DNA of 64,000 nucleotides from Nicoletella semolina (GCF_004345745.1 NZ_SLXJ01000002.1:186001-250000); one strand, 5' to 3'; counted from the first letter of the stretch, positions 26,409-38,523 are shown. Program-made: numbers and translations. The notes: generated from the sequence alone by a model not told the origin.

Positions 26409-26564
26409 ATGACTATGAAAAAGAACGTATTTTTAGGAGCTATTGCATTATTTGCTGTTACGCAAGCTTATGCGGTGATGGGTTTCTTACAAGGTGAACA
26501 AGTGAGTGGTATGAATAAAATTTGCGACTATGGTGTCCTTGGATCAATTCAACTATTAATTTAG
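26409..26564 (+). pseudogene. Small secreted peptide gene, probably frameshifted near the end
   Basis: A 51-codon frame with AAGG ribosome site. MTMKKNVFLGAIALFAVTQ ending AYA is a good signal peptide, and the mature part reads VMGFLQGEQVSGMNKICDYG. After VLGSIQ the frame ends in LLI-stop, but the next frame continues TINLASYALCP-stop (to 26594). That ending fits a family of small secreted peptides (GEQxSGMNK-C ... LCP) that I recall from gamma-proteobacteria. Adding one A to the CAACTATT run would restore it. The function of the family is unknown to me. Confidence 0.5.
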
Positions 26565-26681
26565 CATCTTATGCTCTTTGTCCTTAAACCTATAATTTCT
26601 AAAATTATTAGATAGCATTCAATTATGCTATATCACAGCTGATTTAATGTCATTAGAAACGCACTTTAATTAGCATACCAC

Positions 26682-26710
26682 TTGCCAAAAAGTCGTCAAT
26701 TCGCTATAAT
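26682..26710 (+). promoter_or_regulatory. Promoter upstream of rpoB
   Basis: TTGCCA (26682-26687), 17-base spacer, TATAAT (26705-26710): a near-consensus promoter 272 bases before rpoB. It means rpoBC need not depend on read-through from rplJL. Confidence 0.75.
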
Positions 26711-26734
26711 TAGCGACCAATTTTAGCATTTCGG

Positions 26735-26762
26735 CTGACGGTAACATTCCGTCAGTCTTTTG
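26735..26762 (+). terminator. Leader hairpin with T tract downstream of the rpoB promoter
   Basis: CTGACGG-TAACATT-CCGTCAG followed by TCTTTTG, only about 25 bases into the predicted transcript. It has intrinsic-terminator form and could attenuate rpoBC. The remaining leader to 26981 shows nothing further apart from an uptake-signal-like GACCGCTTGCA at about 26833. Confidence 0.6.
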
Positions 26763-26981
26763 TGCTTTAGAAAATACGGCTCATTTTGTCATTTTAGTGG
26801 GCTGATGATTTGCAAAACTTTCCCCTAATCTGACCGCTTGCAGTAGTGATTTTTGACTGTTTGATGGAAGATTGGAAAATGACACCTCGTACTTGTACTA
26901 CATTTTAATGCCAATTCCACCGAATTTTCGTGCTGGGTTGTGTAATCTCAACTAAAAAACAAAAATCAGAGGCTATCCTAA

Positions 26982-29900
26982 ATGGCATATTCTTATTCCG
27001 AGAAAAAGCGTATTCGTAAGAGCTTTGGTAAACGCTCCCAAGTTCTTAATGTACCTTATCTATTAACTATTCAACTTGATTCGTTCGATAAATTTATTCA
27101 AAGAGATCCAGAGGGACAACAAGGTTTAGAAGCGGCGTTTCGTTCAGTATTTCCAATTGTGAGTAATAACGGGGCAACTGAACTGCAATATGTCTCCTAC
27201 GAACTAGGTGAGCCTGTTTTTGATGTGCGTGAGTGCCAAATTCGTGGTGCAACTTATGCCGCACCTTTGCGTGTTAAGCTACGTTTAGTTGCTTTTGACC
27301 GTGAGGCAGCAGCAGGGACAGTCAAAGACATTAAAGAGCAAAACGTCTATATGGGTGAGATTCCGTTGATGACGGACAATGGAACTTTCGTGATTAATGG
27401 GACTGAGCGTGTTATTGTTTCTCAGTTACATCGTAGCCCAGGTGTGTTTTTTGATTCTGATAAAGGTAAAACTCACGCATCAGGAAAAGTACTTTATAAC
27501 GCTCGTATTATCCCTTACCGTGGTTCTTGGTTAGACTTTGAGTTTGATCCCAAAGACAACCTTTATGCTCGTATTGACCGTCGTCGTAAGTTGCCTGCAA
27601 CAATTATTTTGCGTGCATTAGGTTATACAACAGAAGAAATCTTAAATCTCTTTTTTGATAAAATTACCTTTGAAATTGCAGATAACAAATTGTTAATGAC
27701 ACTTGTGCCAGAGCGTTTGCGTGGTGAAACAGCCGCATTTGATATTGAAGCAAATGGCAAAGTATATGTAGAAAGTGGACGTCGCATTACTGCTCGTCAT
27801 ATTAAAGCATTAGAAAAAGATAATATTACTCAAATTGAAGTGCCAACCGAATATATTCTTGGCAAAGTGAGTGCGAAGGAGTATGTGGATTTATCTACTG
27901 GCGAGATTATTTGTTCGCCAAACACGGAACTCTCATTAGAGTTGCTGGCGAATCTTGCACAGGCAGGTTATAACCAAATTGAAGTGTTGTTTACGAACGA
28001 TTTAGATCACGGTCCGTATATTTCGGAAACGCTGCGTGTTGACCCAACCTATGATCGTTTGTCCGCATTGGTAGAGATCTACCGTATGATGAGACCAGGT
28101 GAGCCGCCAACAAAAGAAGCGGCAGAGGGGCTATTTGATAATATGTTCTTCTCAACCGAACGTTATGATTTATCAGCCGTAGGACGTATGAAATTCAACC
28201 GTTCGCTCAATATTCCAGAAGGGGTAGGCAGTGGTATTTTAAGCAATGATGACATCATTGGTGTGATGAAAAAATTGATTGAGATCCGTAACGGTCGTGG
28301 CGAAGTGGACGATATCGATCACTTGGGTAATCGTCGTATTCGTAGTGTTGGTGAAATGGCGGAAAACCAATTCCGTATCGGTTTAGTGCGTGTTGAACGT
28401 GCTGTGCGTGAGCGTCTCTCATTAGGGGATTTAGATGGTGTTACACCACAAGATTTAATCAATGCAAAACCAATTTCTGCAGCAGTCAGAGAGTTCTTTG
28501 GTTCTTCGCAGCTTTCGCAATTTATGGATCAAAACAATCCGCTTTCAGAAATTACGCACAAGCGTCGTATTTCTGCGTTAGGTCCAGGTGGTCTAACTCG
28601 TGAGCGAGCAGGTTTTGAGGTACGAGATGTTCATGCAACTCACTATGGTCGAGTATGTCCAATTGAAACGCCAGAAGGTCCGAACATCGGCTTGATTAAC
28701 TCACTCTCTGTCTATGCTCGTACCAATGACTACGGCTTTTTAGAAACGCCTTATCGTAAAGTGGTTGATGGTCAAGTTACCGAAGAGATTGAGTATTTGT
28801 CTGCGATTGAAGAAGGTAATTATGTTATCGCACAGGCAAACTCTAATTTAGATGAGAATTTCCGCTTCACTGACACTTATGTTACTGCTCGAGGCGAACA
28901 CGGTGAATCAGGTTTATATCGTCCAGAAGAAATTCATTATATGGACGTTTCAACACAACAAGTTGTTTCTGTTGCAGCGGCGTTAATTCCATTCTTAGAG
29001 CACGATGATGCGAACCGTGCCTTGATGGGAGCAAACATGCAACGTCAAGCAGTGCCAACTTTACGAGCGGATAAACCGCTTGTGGGAACAGGGATTGAAA
29101 AAGCGGTTGCGTTAGACTCAGGTGTGGCTGTTGTTGCAAAACGTGGTGGTGTGGTGCAATACGTTGATGCTTCTCGTATCGTGGTAAAAGTAAATGAAGA
29201 CGAAACCGTGGCTGGCGAAGCTGGGATCGATATTTATAATTTAATCAAATACACTCGTTCAAACCAAAATACCTGTATCAACCAAATTCCTTGTGTGAAA
29301 CTAGGTGAACCTGTTGGACGAGGTGAAATTTTAGCTGATGGTCCATCAACTGATTTAGGTGAACTTGCATTAGGGCAAAATATCCGTGTCGCATTTATGC
29401 CTTGGAATGGTTATAACTTCGAAGACTCAATGTTAGTGTCTGAACGAGTGGTACAAGAAGATCGCTTCACCACTATCCACATTCAAGAGTTATCTTGTGT
29501 GGCTCGTGATACTAAATTAGGTGCAGAAGAGATCACTGCAGATATTCCAAATGTTGGTGAATCTGCACTGAGTAAATTGGACGAGTCAGGGATTGTTTAT
29601 ATTGGTGCTGAAGTTAAAGGTGGCGATATTTTAGTGGGTAAAGTTACCCCGAAAGGCGAGACTCAATTAACGCCAGAAGAAAAATTACTGCGTGCAATTT
29701 TTGGTGAAAAAGCCTCAGATGTCAAAGATTCCTCTTTGCGTGTGCCAAATGGCACTTCAGGGACAATTATTGATGTTCAAGTCTTTACTCGTGATGGTGT
29801 TGAAAAAGATAAACGAGCTAAAGAGATTGAAGAGCTTCAATTACGTGAAGCGAAAAAAGATCTTTCTGAAGAATTAGAAATCTTAGAAGCGGGGTTATTC

Positions 29901-31010
29901 ACTCGTGTTCGCAATCTGCTTATCGAAGGTGGTATTAGCGAGAGTGTGCTAGATGATATTGCTCGTGAAAAATGGTTGGAGCAAACCTTAGACGATGAAG
30001 CGAAGCAGAATCAGCTTGAGCAATTAGCGGAACAGCACGAGGAACTTCGTAAAGAATTTGAGCGTAAATTAGAGATCAAACGTAATAAGATTATTCAAGG
30101 TGATGATCTTGCTCCAGGTGTATTGAAAGTGGTTAAGGTTTATCTTGCTGTAAAACGCCAAATTCAGCCTGGGGATAAAATGGCTGGTCGCCATGGTAAC
30201 AAAGGGGTTATCTCAAAAATTAACCCTGTTGAAGATATGCCATACGATGAAAATGGTCAGCCAGTTGAGATCGTGTTGAATCCATTGGGTGTTCCATCTC
30301 GTATGAATATCGGTCAGATCTTAGAAACGCATTTAGGCTTGGCGGCTCGTGGTATTGGTGATCAAATCAATGCAATGATTAAGCAGCAACAATCTGTGGC
30401 GAAATTGCGTGAATATATCCAAAAAGCGTATGACCTAGGACACGGCTCACAATCTGTTGATTTAACTCAATTCAGCGATGAAGAGGTGTTGCGTTTAGCG
30501 GAAAATCTGCGTAAGGGCATGCCATTAGCAACGCCAGTATTTGATGGAGCCGACGAAAGTGAAATTAAAGGTCTATTGGAGTTGGGCGGTTTACCAACAT
30601 CAGGGCAAATTACCTTATACGATGGTCGTACAGGCGAAAAATTTGAGCGTCCAGTTACCGTTGGCTATATGTATATGCTTAAGTTGAACCACTTAGTTGA
30701 TGACAAAATGCACGCTCGTTCAACGGGTTCATACAGCTTAGTCACTCAACAACCATTGGGTGGTAAAGCACAATTTGGTGGCCAGCGTTTTGGTGAGATG
30801 GAGGTGTGGGCATTAGAGGCATACGGTGCAGCTTACACGCTTCAGGAAATGCTTACGGTGAAATCTGATGATGTGAATGGCCGTACGAAGATGTATAAAA
30901 ATATCGTTGATGGCACACATTATATGGAGCCAGGTGTACCTGAATCCTTTAACGTAATTACCAAAGAAATTCGTGCATTGGGTATTGATATGGAGTTAGA
31001 CGAAGCGTAG
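26982..31010 (+). CDS. rpoB: RNA polymerase beta subunit
   Basis: 1342 residues, full length. The rifampicin-region sequence [31 protein letters not shown] is wild type at the Asp, His and Ser positions most often changed in resistance. Downstream, [17 protein letters not shown], the [15 protein letters not shown] active-site segment and the C-terminal LGIDMELDE are present. It forms the catalytic cleft together with beta prime. rpoC follows after an unusually long 265-base gap containing an inverted repeat. Confidence 0.99.
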   Translation: MAYSYSEKKRIRKSFGKRSQVLNVPYLLTIQLDSFDKFIQRDPEGQQGLEAAFRSVFPIVSNNGATELQYVSYELGEPVFDVRECQIRGATYAAPLRVKLRLVAFDREAAAGTVKDIKEQNVYMGEIPLMTDNGTFVINGTERVIVSQLHRSPGVFFDSDKGKTHASGKVLYNARIIPYRGSWLDFEFDPKDNLYARIDRRRKLPATIILRALGYTTEEILNLFFDKITFEIADNKLLMTLVPERLRGETAAFDIEANGKVYVESGRRITARHIKALEKDNITQIEVPTEYILGKVSAKEYVDLSTGEIICSPNTELSLELLANLAQAGYNQIEVLFTNDLDHGPYISETLRVDPTYDRLSALVEIYRMMRPGEPPTKEAAEGLFDNMFFSTERYDLSAVGRMKFNRSLNIPEGVGSGILSNDDIIGVMKKLIEIRNGRGEVDDIDHLGNRRIRSVGEMAENQFRIGLVRVERAVRERLSLGDLDGVTPQDLINAKPISAAVREFFGSSQLSQFMDQNNPLSEITHKRRISALGPGGLTRERAGFEVRDVHATHYGRVCPIETPEGPNIGLINSLSVYARTNDYGFLETPYRKVVDGQVTEEIEYLSAIEEGNYVIAQANSNLDENFRFTDTYVTARGEHGESGLYRPEEIHYMDVSTQQVVSVAAALIPFLEHDDANRALMGANMQRQAVPTLRADKPLVGTGIEKAVALDSGVAVVAKRGGVVQYVDASRIVVKVNEDETVAGEAGIDIYNLIKYTRSNQNTCINQIPCVKLGEPVGRGEILADGPSTDLGELALGQNIRVAFMPWNGYNFEDSMLVSERVVQEDRFTTIHIQELSCVARDTKLGAEEITADIPNVGESALSKLDESGIVYIGAEVKGGDILVGKVTPKGETQLTPEEKLLRAIFGEKASDVKDSSLRVPNGTSGTIIDVQVFTRDGVEKDKRAKEIEELQLREAKKDLSEELEILEAGLFTRVRNLLIEGGISESVLDDIAREKWLEQTLDDEAKQNQLEQLAEQHEELRKEFERKLEIKRNKIIQGDDLAPGVLKVVKVYLAVKRQIQPGDKMAGRHGNKGVISKINPVEDMPYDENGQPVEIVLNPLGVPSRMNIGQILETHLGLAARGIGDQINAMIKQQQSVAKLREYIQKAYDLGHGSQSVDLTQFSDEEVLRLAENLRKGMPLATPVFDGADESEIKGLLELGGLPTSGQITLYDGRTGEKFERPVTVGYMYMLKLNHLVDDKMHARSTGSYSLVTQQPLGGKAQFGGQRFGEMEVWALEAYGAAYTLQEMLTVKSDDVNGRTKMYKNIVDGTHYMEPGVPESFNVITKEIRALGIDMELDEA

Positions 31011-31029
31011 TGATTGATAAACGGAGAAA

Positions 31030-31151
31030 GGCTCCCCTCTCTTTAAAAAAGAGGGGCTGGGGGAGATTTGATAGTGATGTTAAATATTCCAATCCACTCC
31101 GTTTCTACTTCTGCCAAATCTCCCCTAACCCCTCTTTACTAAAGCGGGGGA
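31030..31151. repeat. Inverted repeat element between rpoB and rpoC
   Basis: GAGGGGCTGGGGGAGATTTG (31051-31070) and the facing CAAATCTCCCCTAACCCCTC (31115-31134) are inverted with three mismatches. Each half also contains its own CCCCTCTTT...AAAGAGGGG-type hairpin. The form is that of a dispersed intergenic repeat, not a coding element. It interrupts the rpoB-rpoC leader without separating the genes onto different strands. Confidence 0.7.
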
Positions 31152-31275
31152 TTGGGACAAGTGGTTAAATTTGCAAAAATTTTTACAAATCCCACCGCTT
31201 GCAATTGCAACTTCAACTGAATTCGTAGGGTGCGTATTACGTACCAACAAACAACCTCAACCTAGGGGCAAAATA

Positions 31276-34200
31276 GTGAAAGACTTAGTTAAGTTTTTAA
31301 AAGCACAAACAAAATCGAACGATGATTTTGATGTTATTAAAATTGGTTTAGCATCGCCAGATAAGATCCGCTCTTGGTCTTTTGGTGAAGTAAAAAAACC
31401 AGAAACGATTAATTACCGCACTTTCAAACCAGAACGTGACGGTCTTTTCTGTGCCCGTATTTTTGGACCAGTAAAAGACTATGAATGTTTATGTGGTAAA
31501 TATAAACGCTTAAAACACCGTGGTGTAATTTGTGAAAAATGTGGCGTTGAAGTAACTCAAACCAAAGTCCGCCGTGATCGTATGGGGCATATCGAATTAG
31601 CTTGTCCTGTGGCACATATTTGGTTTTTAAAATCACTGCCATCTCGCATTGGCTTAATTTTAGATATGCCGTTGCGTGATATTGAACGTGTACTTTATTT
31701 TGAAAGCTATGTTGTAATCGAGCCAGGTATGACTGATCTTGAGAAAAATCAGCTACTGACAGAGGAACAATACCTTGAAGCAGAAGAGCGTTGGGCTGAT
31801 GAGTTTGATGCTAAGATGGGGGCGGAAGCTATTCAAGCCTTGCTTAAGGATTTAGATCTTGAGCATCAATGTGAAGTATTGCGTGAGGAATTACAAGAGA
31901 CAAATTCTGAAACCAAACGTAAGAAAATTACCAAACGTTTAAAATTATTAGAGGCATTCCAACAGTCTGGCAATAAACCAGAATGGATGGTGATGACAGT
32001 TTTACCTGTACTTCCACCCGATTTACGTCCGTTAGTACCGCTTGATGGTGGACGTTTTGCGACATCTGATTTGAACGATTTATACCGCCGTGTGATCAAC
32101 CGTAATAACCGTTTAAAACGTTTATTAGACTTGATTGCACCTGATATTATTGTGCGTAATGAAAAACGTATGTTACAGGAATCTGTTGATGCGTTATTAG
32201 ATAATGGTCGTCGTGGTCGTGCTATCACAGGATCAAATAAACGCCCATTAAAATCGCTTGCGGATATGATCAAAGGTAAGCAAGGTCGTTTCCGTCAAAA
32301 CTTACTCGGTAAACGTGTAGATTATTCAGGACGTTCTGTAATTACGGTTGGACCTTACTTACGTCTCCACCAATGTGGCTTGCCGAAAAAAATGGCATTA
32401 GAGCTTTTCCGTCCATTTATTTACTCAAAATTAGAAAATCGTGGACACGCTTCAACAATCAAAGCAGCTAAAAAAATGGTTGAGCGTGAAGAGCCGATTG
32501 TTTGGGATATTCTCGCTGAAGTGATTCGTGAACACCCAATTCTACTTAACCGTGCACCAACGCTTCACCGTTTAGGTATTCAAGCGTTTGAGCCGTTGTT
32601 AATTGAAGGTAAAGCCATTCAACTTCACCCTCTCGTTTGTGCGGCATTTAATGCGGACTTCGATGGAGACCAAATGGCGGTACACGTTCCACTCACATTG
32701 GAAGCACAATTAGAAGCTCGTGCGTTGATGATGTCTACCAACAACGTACTTTCGCCAGCAAGTGGTGATCCGATTATCGTACCTTCTCAAGACGTGGTAT
32801 TAGGTCTTTACTATATGACACGAGAGAAAGTCAATGCGAAAGGTGAAGGAATGTATTTCCTTGATCCTCGTGAAGCTGAAAAAGCTTACCGAACAGGGCA
32901 AGCAGAACTGCACGCTCGTGTTAAAGTGCGTGTAACAGAATATGAGAAAAATGAATCGGGTGAATTTGTTGCCAGTACAAATTTAGTGGATACTACCGTA
33001 GGTCGTGCTATTTTGTGGATGATCTCGCCAAAAGGTATGCCATTTAAATTATTCAACCAAACTTTAGGCAAAAAAGCGATCTCTAAATTAATTAATGAAA
33101 GCTATCGTCGTCTTGGTTTAAAAGAATCGGTCGTATTGGCTGACCAAATTATGTACACTGGATTTGCTTATGCAGCTCGTTCAGGTGCGTCAGTCGGTAT
33201 TGATGATATGGTAATTCCAGAACAAAAATATTCGATCATTGAAGCAGCGGAAGCGGAAGTTGGCGAAATTCAAGAGCAGTTTAATTCAGGTCTTGTAACC
33301 GCAGGTGAACGTTATAACAAAGTCATTGATATTTGGGCGGCTGCGAATGAGCGTGTAGCCAAAGCGATGATGGAAAACCTCTCGTCAGAGGAAGTCATTA
33401 ACCGTGAAGGCAACCCAGAGAAACAAGCTTCATTTAACAGTATCTTTATGATGGCGGATTCTGGAGCTCGTGGTTCTGCAGCACAGATTCGTCAGTTGGC
33501 AGGTATGCGTGGTTTGATGGCTCGTCCAGATGGCTCAATTATTGAGACGCCAATTACCGCAAACTTCCGTGAAGGCTTAAACGTTCTGCAATACTTTATT
33601 TCAACCCACGGTGCACGTAAAGGTCTTGCTGATACGGCATTAAAAACCGCAAACTCAGGTTACCTCACTCGTCGTTTAGTCGATGTGGCACAAGATTTGG
33701 TGATCATTGAAGAAGACTGTGGTACGCACGAAGGTATTGTGATGACACCGCTTATCGAAGGGGGGGATGTAAAAGAAGCCTTGCGTGATCGTGTACTTGG
33801 ACGTGTGGTAGCAGAAGATGTTCTAAAACCAGGGACAGACGAAGTGCTGATTGCACGCAATACACTACTTGATGAAAAATGGTGTGATGTAATTGACGCT
33901 GAATCTGTTGATGTGATTAAAGTTCGTTCTGTTGTAACCTGTAACACAGATTTTGGTGTTTGTGCGAAATGTTATGGTCGTGATTTGGCTCGTGGGCATC
34001 TTATTAACCAAGGCGAAGCCGTGGGAGTTATCGCTGCACAATCTATCGGTGAACCAGGTACACAGCTTACGATGCGTACATTCCATATCGGTGGTGCTGC
34101 ATCGGCTGCTGCAAAAGAATCTAATGTTCAGGTGAAAAATGCAGGAACGCTTAAATTAGCCAACGCCAAATTTGTAACTAACAAAGAAGGTAAAATTGTT

Positions 34201-35544
34201 CTTACCTCACGCAATACAGAATTAACTGTGGTAGATACTTTTGGACGTACAAAGGAAAACTACAAAGTGCCTTATGGTGCAGTGTTAAGTAAAGCTGATG
34301 GTGATGAAGTTTCTGTTGGCGAGATCGTTGCAAATTGGGATCCACATACAATGCCAATTATCTCTGAAGTGAGTGGTTTCATTCAGTTTAGCGATATTGT
34401 CGATGGATTAACGGTATCTCGTCAAACTGATGAATTAACAGGACTTTCTTCTATTGTGGTTCAAGATGTGGGTGAGCGAGCGACCGCTGGTAAAGATTTA
34501 CGTCCAGCATTGCGACTCGTTGATGCACAGGGGAACGATATCTTAATTGATGGTACAGATGTTGCAGCACAATATTTCCTACCAGGTAAATCTATTGTAA
34601 CCTTAAATGATGGAGCTGAAATTTCTCGGGGTGATGCTCTGGCTCGTATCCCACAAGAATCAACAGCAACCAAAGATATTACAGGGGGTCTTCCTCGAGT
34701 AGCGGATCTCTTTGAAGCACGTAAACCAAAAGAGCCTGCGATTTTGGCAGAGATTTCGGGTATCGTCTCATTTGGTAAGGAAACTAAAGGAAAACGTCGC
34801 CTGTTAATTACACCAACAGAGGGTGAGACTTACGAAGAAATGATTCCGAAATGGCGTCAGCTCAACGTCTTTGAAGGTGAAATGGTTGAACGAGGTGATA
34901 TTATTTCTGATGGTGCTGAAACGCCGCACGATATTTTACGCCTGCGTGGTGTACATGCCGTAACAGACTATATTGTCAATGAAGTGCAAGAAGTTTACCG
35001 CCTACAAGGGGTAAAAATTAACGACAAGCACATCGAAGTTATCGTACGCCAAATGTTACGCAAAGCCGTGATCACTAATGCCTACGATTCCGAGTTCCTC
35101 GAAGGTGAACAGGTTGAAGTCGCACGAGTGAAAATTGTCAATCGCAAACGTGAAGCACAAGGCAAGCCGCTTGTCGAATTTGAGCGTGAGCTATTAGGTA
35201 TCACCAAAGCTTCACTTGCAACAGAATCTTTCATTTCTGCAGCTTCATTCCAAGAAACAACGCGCGTGCTAACGGAAGCAGCTGTTGCGGGTAAACGAGA
35301 TGAGTTGCGTGGCTTAAAAGAAAACGTTATCGTGGGTCGTTTAATCCCAGCAGGAACAGGGTTTGCGTATCACAAAAGTCGTGCTGAAAAACGCCACTTA
35401 GGTCAAGAGCAAGCGGTCAATCCAACAGAAAAATCTGCACGCAGCAGTTTTGCCACAGAGGAAGATATCGCCCAAGCCTTTGAATCGGTTGCAGATGATG
35501 CTACTCAAAACCTTGTAGACTTACTAAACGCAGCGGACGAATAG
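31276..35544 (+). CDS. rpoC: RNA polymerase beta prime subunit
   Basis: 1422 residues from a GTG at 31276 with AGGGG seven bases upstream. The frame opens 35 codons earlier, but homologues start [13 protein letters not shown] as here. Zinc site [20 protein letters not shown], the catalytic [12 protein letters not shown] motif, the second zinc site ([16 protein letters not shown]) and C-terminal region are all present. It forms the polymerase active centre with rpoB and is ended by the hairpin at 35568. Confidence 0.98.
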   Translation: MKDLVKFLKAQTKSNDDFDVIKIGLASPDKIRSWSFGEVKKPETINYRTFKPERDGLFCARIFGPVKDYECLCGKYKRLKHRGVICEKCGVEVTQTKVRRDRMGHIELACPVAHIWFLKSLPSRIGLILDMPLRDIERVLYFESYVVIEPGMTDLEKNQLLTEEQYLEAEERWADEFDAKMGAEAIQALLKDLDLEHQCEVLREELQETNSETKRKKITKRLKLLEAFQQSGNKPEWMVMTVLPVLPPDLRPLVPLDGGRFATSDLNDLYRRVINRNNRLKRLLDLIAPDIIVRNEKRMLQESVDALLDNGRRGRAITGSNKRPLKSLADMIKGKQGRFRQNLLGKRVDYSGRSVITVGPYLRLHQCGLPKKMALELFRPFIYSKLENRGHASTIKAAKKMVEREEPIVWDILAEVIREHPILLNRAPTLHRLGIQAFEPLLIEGKAIQLHPLVCAAFNADFDGDQMAVHVPLTLEAQLEARALMMSTNNVLSPASGDPIIVPSQDVVLGLYYMTREKVNAKGEGMYFLDPREAEKAYRTGQAELHARVKVRVTEYEKNESGEFVASTNLVDTTVGRAILWMISPKGMPFKLFNQTLGKKAISKLINESYRRLGLKESVVLADQIMYTGFAYAARSGASVGIDDMVIPEQKYSIIEAAEAEVGEIQEQFNSGLVTAGERYNKVIDIWAAANERVAKAMMENLSSEEVINREGNPEKQASFNSIFMMADSGARGSAAQIRQLAGMRGLMARPDGSIIETPITANFREGLNVLQYFISTHGARKGLADTALKTANSGYLTRRLVDVAQDLVIIEEDCGTHEGIVMTPLIEGGDVKEALRDRVLGRVVAEDVLKPGTDEVLIARNTLLDEKWCDVIDAESVDVIKVRSVVTCNTDFGVCAKCYGRDLARGHLINQGEAVGVIAAQSIGEPGTQLTMRTFHIGGAASAAAKESNVQVKNAGTLKLANAKFVTNKEGKIVLTSRNTELTVVDTFGRTKENYKVPYGAVLSKADGDEVSVGEIVANWDPHTMPIISEVSGFIQFSDIVDGLTVSRQTDELTGLSSIVVQDVGERATAGKDLRPALRLVDAQGNDILIDGTDVAAQYFLPGKSIVTLNDGAEISRGDALARIPQESTATKDITGGLPRVADLFEARKPKEPAILAEISGIVSFGKETKGKRRLLITPTEGETYEEMIPKWRQLNVFEGEMVERGDIISDGAETPHDILRLRGVHAVTDYIVNEVQEVYRLQGVKINDKHIEVIVRQMLRKAVITNAYDSEFLEGEQVEVARVKIVNRKREAQGKPLVEFERELLGITKASLATESFISAASFQETTRVLTEAAVAGKRDELRGLKENVIVGRLIPAGTGFAYHKSRAEKRHLGQEQAVNPTEKSARSSFATEEDIAQAFESVADDATQNLVDLLNAADE

Positions 35545-35567
35545 TGCGTTATTCGTTAACATAATTT

Positions 35568-35608
35568 AAAAGGGACTAAATTGAAATGATTGCAATTTAG
35601 TCCTTTTT
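35568..35608. terminator. Terminator after rpoC
   Basis: AAAAGGGACTAAATTG and CAATTTAGTCCTTTTT form a long stem (one bulged G) around a short loop, with T tracts on both strands. It also serves the convergent azlD end. Confidence 0.88.
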
Positions 35609-35619
35609 ATTTATATAAG

Positions 35620-35943
35620 CTATTTACCTAGAAAATATAAAAGCAGATTTAAACTGGTAATGCCACATACAACGCTCAATAAAATATTATTTAGCCATTG
35701 ATAGCTAACCATTACGGTTGCTAATGCTAAAATCTGTGAAATAAAGAGAGTGTATCCCTCTCCTGAGGTAGGTAAATTAAGGCTTGTCAGAATCAATAAA
35801 ACCATAATCACTAACGATAGCATTTTATTTAATTTCTGCAAAAGTGGGTGAGCTAAAAATGATTTAGGAAGTACCATAGGTATAAAACGACAAAGCTGTG
35901 TGCCTAACATCAAAATTAACAAAAAATATAAGTGGCTTGTCAT
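35620..35943 (-). CDS. azlD: AzlD-type small subunit of branched-chain amino acid exporter
   Basis: A 107-residue hydrophobic protein with four predicted membrane segments and RFIPMVLPKSFL, the motif typical of AzlD/YgaH. It pairs with AzlC to export branched-chain amino acids or analogues. Its ATG at 35943 overlaps the azlC stop by one base (TGATG), a translational coupling arrangement. A TTG three bases earlier is a less likely start. Confidence 0.88.
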   Translation of the reverse strand: MTSHLYFLLILMLGTQLCRFIPMVLPKSFLAHPLLQKLNKMLSLVIMVLLILTSLNLPTSGEGYTLFISQILALATVMVSYQWLNNILLSVVCGITSLNLLLYFLGK

Positions 35944-36650
35944 CAATATTTACCTTTAGTTAAACTAGATTTTGGGAGTAAAAAACGGTTTGGTAATAGG
36001 GTAACGACAACGATTGCAATCAAAATTGCCGCTAATAAAATGTTTTGGCTTGTGATTTGACTTGCAAGCAGGAAGCAGATGAAAGCAATACCGATAGGTT
36101 TGCATTGTTTTTGATTTTTATATTGTTCATAGCCTAAAATGACAAATAAACAAGGTAAGGCAAAGTCAAGATTTGGCACGATTTCTGCAATAAACCCTCC
36201 TGTCATCAATCCTATAAGAGCAGAAAAAGTCCAATATAGCATACCTAAAATACCTGTTTTGAATATCATTGCTTGACGAGTTTCTTGAGGTAACGTTGAA
36301 AGTAGAGCGAAATTCTCATCAGTGAGATAGGCAAGAGAAAAAACTCGTTGGCTTAAGCCTTTCGGCAAGTCAGGGCGTAAATTGAGGCTGTAAAAAACAA
36401 AGCGTAAGCTCATTAAAAATGTGCTAAGAAAAACAGACAGCAATTCTGTGCCAGCAACAAAAAAAGGAATAGCTGCATATTGTGCGGTACCAGAAAAGAC
36501 AGTAAAGCACATTACAAGGATTAACCATACTGGCATTCCCGCATTGGTCGCCAAGATTCCGTAAGCAACACCTGCAGCAAAATAGCCCATAAAAACAGGG
36601 GTGGTTAATTTGAAAGCTGATTTCCAGCTATTTTCGATAAGATGCGACAT
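35943..36650 (-). CDS. azlC: AzlC family branched-chain amino acid exporter, large subunit
   Basis: About 235 residues with six or more membrane segments. TPVFMGYFAAGVAYGILA, FSGTAQYAAIPF and SLRFVFYSLNL are signature segments of AzlC/YgaZ. The start at 36650 (MSHLIENSWK) has AGGAT upstream; the frame opens 14 codons earlier with a less typical N-terminus. It forms a two-gene unit with azlD. Confidence 0.87.
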   Translation of the reverse strand: MSHLIENSWKSAFKLTTPVFMGYFAAGVAYGILATNAGMPVWLILVMCFTVFSGTAQYAAIPFFVAGTELLSVFLSTFLMSLRFVFYSLNLRPDLPKGLSQRVFSLAYLTDENFALLSTLPQETRQAMIFKTGILGMLYWTFSALIGLMTGGFIAEIVPNLDFALPCLFVILGYEQYKNQKQCKPIGIAFICFLLASQITSQNILLAAILIAIVVVTLLPNRFLLPKSSLTKGKY

Positions 36651-36729
36651 TCTATATCCTGCCATAAAAACATATGACAGGAATTTTAACATAGTTGGTT
36701 ATTTGACCCTATTGGGCTTGTAAATTTTT

Positions 36730-36751
36730 GCACAAGCTTGACCGCTTGTGC
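36730..36751. repeat. Inverted repeat between asnA and azlC
   Basis: GCACAAGC-TTGACC-GCTTGTGC, a perfect 8-bp stem containing an uptake-signal core (TTGACCGCTTGTGC). It lies 15 bases after the asnA stop and may act as its terminator, though no T tract follows on the minus strand. Confidence 0.55.
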
Positions 36752-36765
36752 AGAAGCGGTGGTGT

Positions 36766-37758
36766 TTAGAGTATATGATCAAAATTATCTAACATCTCTT
36801 GTGGCCAAACACTTGATTGTACTTCGCCAATGTGTTTTTTGTGTAGTAGGAACATTGCAAGGCGAGATTGTCCGATGCCACCGCCAATGGAAAGTGGTAA
36901 ACGACCTGCTAATAGGTCTTGATGCCAATCCATTTTTAGGCGTTCTTCATCACCTGTAAGGGAAACTTGTAGGCGTAGGGCGTTTTCATCAACACGGATT
37001 CCCATTGATGACAATTCAAATGCACAACTCAGCTCCTCATTCCAAACTAAAATATCGCCATTTAAACCTTTGTAACCCTTCTCTGATTCCGTTGTCCAGT
37101 CATCATAGTCAGGGGCTCGTCCATCGTGGGCTTTTCCGTCAGATAGTTTGCCACCGATACCAATCAGAAAGACTGCTCCGTATTCTTTACAAATGGCATT
37201 TTCACGTTCCTTGCCTGTCATATTTGGGTAGCGTTGAACTAATTCTTCGCTATGAATAAAGGTGATATGCTTAGGCAGTGCTGACGGAATATCAAAACGT
37301 GCTTCTACCGCCAATTCGGTTAAACGGATAGCTTTATAAATGCTGGCGACTGTTTCTTTTAGGAAGGCAAAATTGCGACGACCTGCTGGGATCACTTTTT
37401 CCCAATCCCATTGATCGACATAAACAGAGTGGGTTGGATCGAGAGAATCTTCATCTGGACGTAGGGCTTTCATATGTACAAATAAGCCTTCGCCTTCTTT
37501 AAATTGAAAGCGTGCAAGCGTATGACGTTTCCATTTTGCTAAAGAGTGTACAACTTCATACACAGCATCAGGAATGCATTTTACACGCACTTGAACGGCT
37601 TTTTCGATACCAGAAAGGTTATCTTGCATACCATTACCAACTTCGCTGAGGATTGGACCTTGTACTTCAATGATGCCAAGTTGTTCAATTAAATTTTGGG
37701 TAAACGTGTTTTTAACAAAGCTAATTTCTTGTTGCTGTAAGATAAAAGATTTTTGCAT
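36766..37758 (-). CDS. asnA: Aspartate--ammonia ligase (asparagine synthetase A)
   Basis: 330 residues, full length. The class II aminoacyl-tRNA-synthetase-like fold shows [20 protein letters not shown], the ATP-site segment [13 protein letters not shown] and the C-terminal [14 protein letters not shown] motif. It makes asparagine from aspartate, ammonia and ATP. It is divergent from its regulator asnC, as in Escherichia coli; the 164-base AT-rich gap with ATTGGTAT repeats probably carries the AsnC sites. Confidence 0.97.
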   Translation of the reverse strand: MQKSFILQQQEISFVKNTFTQNLIEQLGIIEVQGPILSEVGNGMQDNLSGIEKAVQVRVKCIPDAVYEVVHSLAKWKRHTLARFQFKEGEGLFVHMKALRPDEDSLDPTHSVYVDQWDWEKVIPAGRRNFAFLKETVASIYKAIRLTELAVEARFDIPSALPKHITFIHSEELVQRYPNMTGKERENAICKEYGAVFLIGIGGKLSDGKAHDGRAPDYDDWTTESEKGYKGLNGDILVWNEELSCAFELSSMGIRVDENALRLQVSLTGDEERLKMDWHQDLLAGRLPLSIGGGIGQSRLAMFLLHKKHIGEVQSSVWPQEMLDNFDHIL

Positions 37759-37922
37759 ATTATAGTTATTCCGTTATTGATAATAAAAAGTAGATATAAT
37801 TTAAATTATTTAGGTAAATTTTCAATAATCAATCAGAAAAAAATACATATTGGTATATTTTTTCTAATTTAATTGGTATTTTTTTAAATAAATTTTAAAT
37901 ATTGGCGAGAGGCGGATAAAAA

Positions 37923-38396
37923 ATGGCGATAAATCATCAAATTTCGAGTGCAATCGATCAGTTGGATCAACAAATTTTGCGTGCTTTTACTCAAGATGCT
38001 CGTACGCCTTATGCTGAAATGGCAAAAAAATTTGGAGTCAGTGTTGGCACTATTCACGTTAGGGTAGAGAAAATGCGGCAAGCTGGCATTATAGAAGGAA
38101 CAAAAATTCGTATTAATGCTCGTAAGTTGGGCTATGATGTGTGTTGTTTCATTGGTATTATCCTAAAAAGTGCAAAGGATTATGAGCGAGTGATAGCGAA
38201 ATTACAGACGTTTGATGAAGTGGTGGAAGCCTATTACACGACGGGCAACTATTCGATTTTTATTAAAGTGATGACAAAAACTATTGAGGAGTTACATCGT
38301 GTGTTAGCCACCAAAATTCAGTTGATTGATGAAATCCAATCGACCGAAACGTGGATTTCAATGCAAAATCCTATTTTACGAGAGATTCAACCTTGA
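37923..38396 (+). CDS. asnC: Transcriptional regulator AsnC
   Basis: 157 residues of the Lrp/AsnC family. An N-terminal winged helix-turn-helix (DARTPYAEMAKKFGVSVGTI) is followed by the RAM ligand-binding domain (VVEAYYTTGNYSIFIKVM). It activates asnA when asparagine is low. Divergence from asnA supports AsnC rather than Lrp. Confidence 0.92.
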   Translation: MAINHQISSAIDQLDQQILRAFTQDARTPYAEMAKKFGVSVGTIHVRVEKMRQAGIIEGTKIRINARKLGYDVCCFIGIILKSAKDYERVIAKLQTFDEVVEAYYTTGNYSIFIKVMTKTIEELHRVLATKIQLIDEIQSTETWISMQNPILREIQP

Positions 38397-38523
38397 TGAT
38401 AAAGTTGGGCAAACGTTTTCTTTTGATCTTCTTCACAAATTTTGCAAAATTTTGAAGAAAAATCACCGCTTAATATAGATTGATTGTTAAGATATGAGCA
38501 AATTAATAGAAAGGAGAACAGCT

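Noticed and set aside
31171-31275. 35-codon upstream extension of rpoC
   Set aside because: The family start [11 protein letters not shown] falls at a GTG with AGGGG before it; the extension translates an uptake-signal-rich intergenic stretch.
36730-36751. Intrinsic terminator for asnA
   Set aside because: The stem is perfect, but no T tract follows on the minus strand, so it is listed only as an inverted repeat.
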